A DNA stretch of 28,192 nucleotides, from contig JAZBPJ010000047.1 in assembly GCA_036351575.1 (NCBI GenBank), positions 1-28,192 of the forward strand, in the 5' to 3' direction. Below, piece by piece: positions 23,417 through 28,192 of the stretch. The stretch comes from JABDPF01 sp036351575. Lineage in GTDB: Bacteria; Pseudomonadota; Gammaproteobacteria; Xanthomonadales; SZUA-36. Every line of letters begins with the position of its first letter. The first letter of the stretch is position 1. The notes beneath the pieces are model-generated. The model saw only the letters and a program-made list of their open reading frames with translations. It had not been told where the DNA came from and searched no databases. The position numbers and the translations under genes are program-made.

Positions 23417-23508
23417 GCGCTTTTCATCGACAAACCAATGACTTTTGACCCTGTCGGCACCACAACAAACAACCGATAGTTAACCTGGCTACGAAGAGGG
23501 AGAATGAA

Positions 23509-24213
23509 ATGGCTGAAAAAACCTACACGGTATTCAACGCGATGGTCGACATCGTGGCTTCACCAGCCAAGGCGCTGGAAGAAGTCAAACCCAATACGAA
23601 GTGGCTCTGGTGGCCTTTGCTGATTTCGCTGCTGCTGGCCTGCGGCATGTTCGCCTATTACTACAGCTGGGTGGACTTCGAGTGGCTGGTCGACGAGACC
23701 ATACGCCAGGTCCCGGCTGAAAACCGCGCCGCCAGCGAGGACGCGATCCGCGGCTTCATGAAACCCAATACGCAGATGATGATCACGCTTGCGGCGGTCG
23801 TCGTCATGTCCCTGGTGATCTACCTGGTGCAGTCCATCTACCTGCACCTTGCGAACAAAGTCACGACCGGCGCCGACATCGGCTTCGGCCAGTGGTTCAG
23901 CTTTTCCTGCTGGACTGCCTTCGTCGGCATCTTCGGCGCGCTGGCTGCTTTTATCACCATGTTCGTGGCAGACAGCAACCAGATGAGCCCGGAAGGCCTC
24001 CAGGTGCTGTCCATGAACAACCTCTTCATTCACGCTTCGCCCGGCGATCCCTGGTTCCGCTGGGGCAGCTCGCTGACGCTGGTGAACCTGTGGATGCTGG
24101 TGCTGATGTCGATCGGCTACAAGGTCTGGACCGGTGCCTCGATGGTGAAATCCGCCATCATCGCCTGCCTGCCATGGGTGCTGATTTTCGGTATCTGGGC
24201 GGTCATGATCTAG
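23509..24213 (+). CDS. Yip1-domain integral membrane protein (YknW-like component)
   Basis: A 234-residue multi-pass membrane protein of the Yip1 family. It opens FNAMVDIVASPAKALEEVKPNTKWLWWPLLISLLLACGMFAYYY, where a conserved amphipathic start precedes the first helix. Further helices are MMITLAAVVVMSLVIYLVQSIYLHL, WFSFSCWTAFVGIFGALAAFITMFV, LTLVNLWMLVLMSIGYKVW and SAIIACLPWVLIFGIWAVMI. GAGGGAG precedes the ATG. The next gene starts 9 bp after its stop. In Bacillus subtilis a Yip1 protein (YknW) is the fourth component of the YknXYZ transporter and helps it assemble; the same order here suggests the same role. That functional transfer is inference. Confidence 0.85.
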   Translation: MAEKTYTVFNAMVDIVASPAKALEEVKPNTKWLWWPLLISLLLACGMFAYYYSWVDFEWLVDETIRQVPAENRAASEDAIRGFMKPNTQMMITLAAVVVMSLVIYLVQSIYLHLANKVTTGADIGFGQWFSFSCWTAFVGIFGALAAFITMFVADSNQMSPEGLQVLSMNNLFIHASPGDPWFRWGSSLTLVNLWMLVLMSIGYKVWTGASMVKSAIIACLPWVLIFGIWAVMI

Positions 24214-24222
24214 GCCCCTGGC

Positions 24223-25446
24223 ATGAAAAAAATCCTGGTCTTCGCCGTGATCGGCGCGCTGCTGGTCGCCATTCCCCTGCTGTCGAAATTCGGCGGCGGC
24301 GAGGATGCGAAAGAAGTCGAGTTCGCAACGGCCGAGCGCAAGATCATCAACAGTTCGATACTCGCTTCCGGAACCCTCGCGTTCCGGGAGCAGGTCGAAC
24401 TGACACCCGAGGTCATCGGCCAGGTCGTCGGCGTGCACGTCGAGGAATCCGACCCGGTGCGGGCCGGTGACCTCGTCATCACGCTGGACCCCAAGTCCTA
24501 CCAGGCCCAGGTCGACCAGGCTTCGGCCGCGGCGAGGATGCAGCAAATCGCGATCGAGCGCCAGCAACTCCTGATTGAAAACCTCGAAAAACGCTATGAG
24601 CGCCAGTTGACGATGTTTGAAAAGAAACTCGTTGACGAGGACAGCTTCGATATCCTGGAAAACCAGCTGGCGCTGGCGCGGGTCGACCTTCGTTCCTACC
24701 AGGAATCGCTGTCGCAGGCGAAAGCGGCCCTGAACCAGGCCGAGGAACTGCTGAGCAAGACGCGCATCAAGTCACCCATGGACGGTATCGTGATCCAGAT
24801 CGACGTCGAGGAAGGCGAAACGGTGATCGCGGGCACGACCAACATTCCTGGCTCGACCATGATGGTGATCGCCGACCCCTCGGAGACGCTTACCGAGGTG
24901 CGCGTCGACGAAGCCGACATCGCGCAGGTCGAAGTCGGCCAGTCCGCCGACATCTATGCGGCCGCCTACCCGGATACGGCGCTTGCCGGCACGGTGCAGA
25001 CGATCGCGGCCGTCGCCCGGCAGACGCCCGGGCAGCAGAGCCTCTCTTTCCTGGTCAAGATCCTGCTCGATCCGCAGGACGAACTGAAAATACTTCCCGG
25101 CATGAGCGTTCGCGCCGATATCTACACGCAGAGCGCCGAGGAAACCCTTGCCGTGCCGATCCAGGCCATCCTCTACGACGACGAAGTGGAAGAAGAAGAC
25201 ACGGATGCCGGAACCGGGACTTACGTATTTCTCGTCGAGGACGGCAAAACCGTGCGGCGCGATGTGAAAACGGGCATTTCCAGCGACAGCGACCAGGAAG
25301 TGCTCGAAGGCCTGGAAGAAGGCGATGTGATCGTCTCGGGCCCGTTCCGGGTGCTGCGTAATCTCGAGGAAGGCGAAGCGGTCACGGAATCGGAACCCGA
25401 GGAAGGGGACGAGGACGGATCCGCGGTCACGGTCTCGGTCGACTGA
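24223..25446 (+). CDS. MacA/HlyD-type periplasmic adaptor (membrane-fusion protein)
   Basis: A 407-residue membrane-fusion protein of the MacA/YknX class. An N-terminal anchor (KKILVFAVIGALLVAIPLLS) is followed by the lipoyl half-motif VIGQVVGVHVEESDPVRAGDLVITLDPKSYQAQV, a coiled-coil hairpin (residues ~85-180, EQ/EN/LA-rich), the second lipoyl half KTRIKSPMDGIVIQIDVEEGETVIAG, and a beta-barrel from DPSETLTEVRVDEADIAQVEVGQSADI. The hairpin is of moderate length, so it could reach an outer-membrane TolC, but none lies in the window. The very acidic tail (EPEEGDEDGS) is unusual. It links the Yip1 gene to the ABC genes in one operon. Confidence 0.92.
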   Translation: MKKILVFAVIGALLVAIPLLSKFGGGEDAKEVEFATAERKIINSSILASGTLAFREQVELTPEVIGQVVGVHVEESDPVRAGDLVITLDPKSYQAQVDQASAAARMQQIAIERQQLLIENLEKRYERQLTMFEKKLVDEDSFDILENQLALARVDLRSYQESLSQAKAALNQAEELLSKTRIKSPMDGIVIQIDVEEGETVIAGTTNIPGSTMMVIADPSETLTEVRVDEADIAQVEVGQSADIYAAAYPDTALAGTVQTIAAVARQTPGQQSLSFLVKILLDPQDELKILPGMSVRADIYTQSAEETLAVPIQAILYDDEVEEEDTDAGTGTYVFLVEDGKTVRRDVKTGISSDSDQEVLEGLEEGDVIVSGPFRVLRNLEEGEAVTESEPEEGDEDGSAVTVSVD

Positions 25447-25459
25447 ATTCCATCACCGC

Positions 25460-26155
25460 ATGAATACAGGTCCCGTCATTCAATTCAGCGACGTCTACCG
25501 CATTTACGAGATGGGCGAACAGCGCCTGCATGCGCTGGACGGCGTGGATATGGAAATCGGGCGCAACGAGTATGTCGCCATCGTCGGCGCCTCGGGCTCC
25601 GGCAAGTCCACGATGATGAACATCATCGGCTGCCTGGACCGCGCCAGCCGCGGTGTTTACAAGCTGGACGGCGTGTCCGTGGGCGACATGAATGAAAACG
25701 AACTCGCCCGCATCCGCAACCGGGAGATCGGTTTCGTGTTCCAGAGCTTCAACCTGCTCGCGCGGGCCTCGGCGCTGAAAAACGTGATGCAGCCGCTGGT
25801 CTACCGTTCCATACCGCGCGCTGAGCGCAAGCGCATGGCCACGGAGGCGCTGGAACATGTCGGACTGGGCGACCGGCTGGATTCGCGCTCCAACCAGCTC
25901 TCCGGCGGTCAGAGGCAGCGTGTCGCCATTGCCCGCGCCCTGGTCGGCAAGCCGGCCATCCTGCTGGCGGACGAACCAACCGGCAACCTGGACAGCCAGA
26001 CCAGCCAGGAAATCATGGCGCTGATCGACCAGGTCCACGACCAGGGCCAGACCGTGATCATGGTGACCCACGAACCGGATATCGCGGCCCACTGCCGGCG
26101 CGTGATAACGCTCCAGGACGGGCGTATTGCCGAGGACAGGAGGCAGGGCGCATGA
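25460..26155 (+). CDS. ABC transporter ATP-binding protein (MacB/LolD/YknY class)
   Basis: A 231-residue nucleotide-binding subunit of the type VII (MacB-like) ABC systems. Walker A is GASGSGKST (residues 43-51), the Q-loop is FVFQSFNLL, the signature is LSGGQRQR (147-154), Walker B is ILLADEP with catalytic Glu172, the D-loop is GNLDSQ and the switch His is in VTHEPD (His204). All sites are intact. Its 3' end overlaps the permease start by 4 bp (ATGA at 26152-26155), so the two subunits are translated together. Unlike E. coli MacB, ATPase and permease are separate proteins, as in YknYZ and LolCDE. Confidence 0.95.
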   Translation: MNTGPVIQFSDVYRIYEMGEQRLHALDGVDMEIGRNEYVAIVGASGSGKSTMMNIIGCLDRASRGVYKLDGVSVGDMNENELARIRNREIGFVFQSFNLLARASALKNVMQPLVYRSIPRAERKRMATEALEHVGLGDRLDSRSNQLSGGQRQRVAIARALVGKPAILLADEPTGNLDSQTSQEIMALIDQVHDQGQTVIMVTHEPDIAAHCRRVITLQDGRIAEDRRQGA

Positions 26156-27381
26156 ACATGCTGCTCGAAAGCCTGCGTTCCGCACTCGAATCGATCCGCG
26201 CCCACGGCTTCCGCTCGGTGCTGACCTCGCTGGGCATCATTATCGGCGTCACCTCGGTGATCGCAGTGGTGTCGATCGTGCAGGGCCTGTCGCACACCAT
26301 CAACGCGCAGTTCGAGGGCCTCGGCGGCAACTCGCTGACCATCCAGTCCTACACGCCGTTCAAGCGCGCCCTGCAGGGGCACCGGGCCAAGCTGCGCGAC
26401 AGCGACATCGAGGTCATTCGAAAGCGCGTCGACGGAATCACCGAGATCTCACCGGTGCTGTATGCCCAGTCGGGAACCCAGGGCATGGTGAGTCACCGCT
26501 CGCAGGTGACGTTCACGAACATCTACGGCATCGGTTCCAGTTACCTGGAAATCAACAGCGTTTTTCCGGAAAAAGGACGCTTTTTCACCCAGGAAGACGA
26601 GCGCCGGCGGCGGCTGGTCTGCGGCGTCGGCCCGGACGTTATCGAAGAACTGGAAATGCCCGAGGATTCCGTCGGCGAGTTCCTGCGCCTGGGCAGCGAA
26701 TGGTGCAAGATCGTCGGCATCATGGAACCGCGCGGCGAAATATTCGGTTTTTCCCAGGACAACTACGTCCTGATGCCCTACGCCACCGCCAAGCGGCTGA
26801 TGGGCGCCTCGCGTGACCTCGATATCCAGATCCAGCTGCTGGTCGAGGACCTCAACCGGCAGGAGGAAGTCAAGGAACGCATTCGGCGCGTGCTGCGCCA
26901 GGAACACGGCCTCAAGCCCGGCGAACCGGACGACTTCAAGGTGCAGACAGCGGAACAGCTGACCGAATCGTTCAACACCGTGATCAACACCATCACCTAC
27001 GTGATGGGCGGCATCGTCGGCATTTCCCTGCTGGTCGGCGGCATCGGCATCATGAACATCATGCTGGTATCAGTAACCGAGCGAACGCGGGAGATCGGCA
27101 TCCTCAAGGCGCTGGGCGCGACCCGGCAGGACATCCTGCTGCAGTTCCTGATCGAGGCGCTGGCCCTGTGCATGATCGGCGGCCTGATCGGCGTGGGGCT
27201 GGGCTACGGTCTCGGTGCGCTGGTGGCCACCATGCTGCCGGGCTTTCCGCCGGCGCACGTGCCGTTGTGGGCGGTCGGGCTGAGCTTCGGTTTCTGCGCG
27301 GCGGTCGGCATCGTGTTCGGCATCATTCCCGCGGCCAAGGCCGCGCAGCTCGACCCGATCGACGCGCTGCGCTACGAGTGA
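26152..27381 (+). CDS. MacB-type ABC permease (MacB_PCD plus FtsX domains)
   Basis: A 409-residue permease with the four-helix MacB layout. TM1 is around residues 24-45 (VLTSLGIIIGVTSVIAVVSI), followed by a long periplasmic domain (to ~280, with SVFPEKGRFFTQEDERRRRLVCGVGPDVIEELE) that gathers work from the ATPase. TM2 is GGIVGISLLVGGIGIMNIMLV, TM3 LQFLIEALALCMIGGLIGVGL, TM4 WAVGLSFGFCAAVGIVFGII. The hallmark VTERTREIGILKALGATRQDI precedes TM3, and the end is IPAAKAAQLDPIDALRYE, the family terminus. Such permeases drive substrate across the periplasm or outer membrane by mechanotransmission rather than classic transport. It converges with the LacI-type gene with 6 bp between stops. Confidence 0.95.
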   Translation: MNMLLESLRSALESIRAHGFRSVLTSLGIIIGVTSVIAVVSIVQGLSHTINAQFEGLGGNSLTIQSYTPFKRALQGHRAKLRDSDIEVIRKRVDGITEISPVLYAQSGTQGMVSHRSQVTFTNIYGIGSSYLEINSVFPEKGRFFTQEDERRRRLVCGVGPDVIEELEMPEDSVGEFLRLGSEWCKIVGIMEPRGEIFGFSQDNYVLMPYATAKRLMGASRDLDIQIQLLVEDLNRQEEVKERIRRVLRQEHGLKPGEPDDFKVQTAEQLTESFNTVINTITYVMGGIVGISLLVGGIGIMNIMLVSVTERTREIGILKALGATRQDILLQFLIEALALCMIGGLIGVGLGYGLGALVATMLPGFPPAHVPLWAVGLSFGFCAAVGIVFGIIPAAKAAQLDPIDALRYE

Positions 27382-27387
27382 AGCGGC

Positions 27388-28192
27388 TCAGGCCCCGCGC
27401 GGCGGCGCGCAGGACTCCCGGATGACCAGCTTCGGCGTGAAATCCTGTTTCGGCTCGACGTCTTCACGGCCGTAAACGTTGCGCAGAACCCAGCGCGCGG
27501 CCATGCGGCCCAGTTCATGCGCGGGATAATCGATGGTCGTGAGCCGCGGGTGCAGAAAACTCGACCAGCGGGCATTGTCGAAACCCATCACGGAGATGTC
27601 CTGCGGCACGACCAGGCCGCGGTCACGCAGAAGACCCATCGCAGCGGCCGCCATGTCGTCGTTCGCGCAGACCACGGCGCCAAGGCCGGGGTTCGCGTCC
27701 AGCAGCTGCATGGCGCCAAGCCGGCCTGCCTCGATCGAGTAATCACCCACGTAGAGCAGGCGCTCATCGAACTCCACGCCGTACTCCCGCAGCGCACGGC
27801 GATGCCCCTGCAGGCGCGCATCGGCATCGCCCCAGCCCGCCGGCCCCGAAATGTAGCCAATGGTGCGATGTCCGAGTTCCAGCAGGTGCCGCGTGGCGAG
27901 GTAACCGCCGGTTTCGTTGTCCAGGCGAATGCAGCGGTCCGCCAGCTTTGCCTCGTCCCGGTTGATCAAAACGAACGGCAGCATCGCGCCGGCATTCTCG
28001 AGGAAATAGTCCGCTTTCAGCGCTTCGACGTGCAGGATCAGTGCGTCGCAATTGCGGCGGGCGAGGAACTGGATACCCTCTTTTTCCTTTTCGGACTCGT
28101 TGTGACCCACCGAGAAGATTGCGAACTTGCCGGCGTGCCGCAGTTCGGACTCGATGGTGTCGAGCATGGCGCCGAAAATGGGGCCATGAAGC
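27388..28192 (-). CDS. LacI/GalR-family transcription regulator, effector domain (5' partial)
   Basis: The frame is open to the end of the window, giving 268 visible residues; the N-terminal helix-turn-helix lies outside, so the product is a fragment of the usual 330-340. The visible part is the sugar-binding periplasmic-protein fold: HGPIFGAMLDTIESELRHAGKFAIFSVG, NCDALILHVEALKAD, LPFVLINRD, CIRLDNETGGYLATRHLLELGHRTIGYISGP, AVVCANDDMAAAAMGLLRDRGLVVPQDISVMGFDNARWSSFLHPRLTTIDYPAHELGRMAARWVL, all standard LacI landmarks. It most likely controls a carbohydrate locus beyond the window. Effector sugar and target are unknown. Confidence 0.92.
   Translation of the reverse strand, partial: LHGPIFGAMLDTIESELRHAGKFAIFSVGHNESEKEKEGIQFLARRNCDALILHVEALKADYFLENAGAMLPFVLINRDEAKLADRCIRLDNETGGYLATRHLLELGHRTIGYISGPAGWGDADARLQGHRRALREYGVEFDERLLYVGDYSIEAGRLGAMQLLDANPGLGAVVCANDDMAAAAMGLLRDRGLVVPQDISVMGFDNARWSSFLHPRLTTIDYPAHELGRMAARWVLRNVYGREDVEPKQDFTPKLVIRESCAPPRGA

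Overview
The window is high-GC chromosomal DNA from a Gram-negative bacterium, most likely a gammaproteobacterium of the Chromatiales/Xanthomonadales type. This is inferred from KdkA and a GT9 heptosyltransferase (LPS core), an outer-membrane barrel ending in Phe, RNase D, MoaB, MetB and SPFH genes. I see no phage, transposon, integrase or CRISPR array, and no gap over 300 bp without a gene. Genes are packed, with several 4-30 bp overlaps and convergent pairs 6-10 bp apart.

Layout. 1-4877 (+): the end of an S9 peptidase, a secreted M64-type metallopeptidase, an outer-membrane porin-like barrel and an S1/P1 nuclease. 4884-6458 (-): an exported TPR plus formylglycine-generating-enzyme-fold protein lacking the copper cysteines. 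6513-8797 (+): rnd, tRNA-Arg(CCT) and an exported metallo-beta-lactamase-fold hydrolase. 8892-13498 (-): a DUF6502 regulator-like gene with an elaborate control region, a membrane protein of unknown function, an EamA transporter, an exported cyclophilin, a ribbon-helix-helix protein and an SPFH protein. 13579-15668 (-): an overlapping chain of kdkA, an acetyltransferase and a UlaG-like hydrolase, divergent from a GT9 heptosyltransferase (15719-16762, +). 16831-17597 (+): a zinc-ribbon miniprotein coupled to an acetyltransferase. 17608-20805 (-): metB behind a compact, highly structured intergenic element, then DUF6165, an isoprenylcysteine-methyltransferase-like protein and an unusual nucleotidyltransferase. 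20943-22766 (-): a DUF885 hydrolase. 22886-23416 (+): moaB. 23509-27381 (+): a four-gene operon Yip1 / membrane-fusion protein / ABC ATPase / MacB-type permease, the same component set as Bacillus YknWXYZ. 27388-28192 (-): the effector domain of a LacI-family regulator that runs off the window.

The strongest non-coding signals are: (i) three tandem palindromes at exact 19-bp spacing covering a good promoter upstream of DUF6502, a fourth copy over its start codon, and an intrinsic terminator in the leader between them; (ii) a perfect 11-bp inverted repeat around the Shine-Dalgarno and start of the SPFH-RHH operon; (iii) a 119-bp multi-stem element upstream of metB. Function and operator assignments are inference; the repeats and stems are read directly from the sequence.
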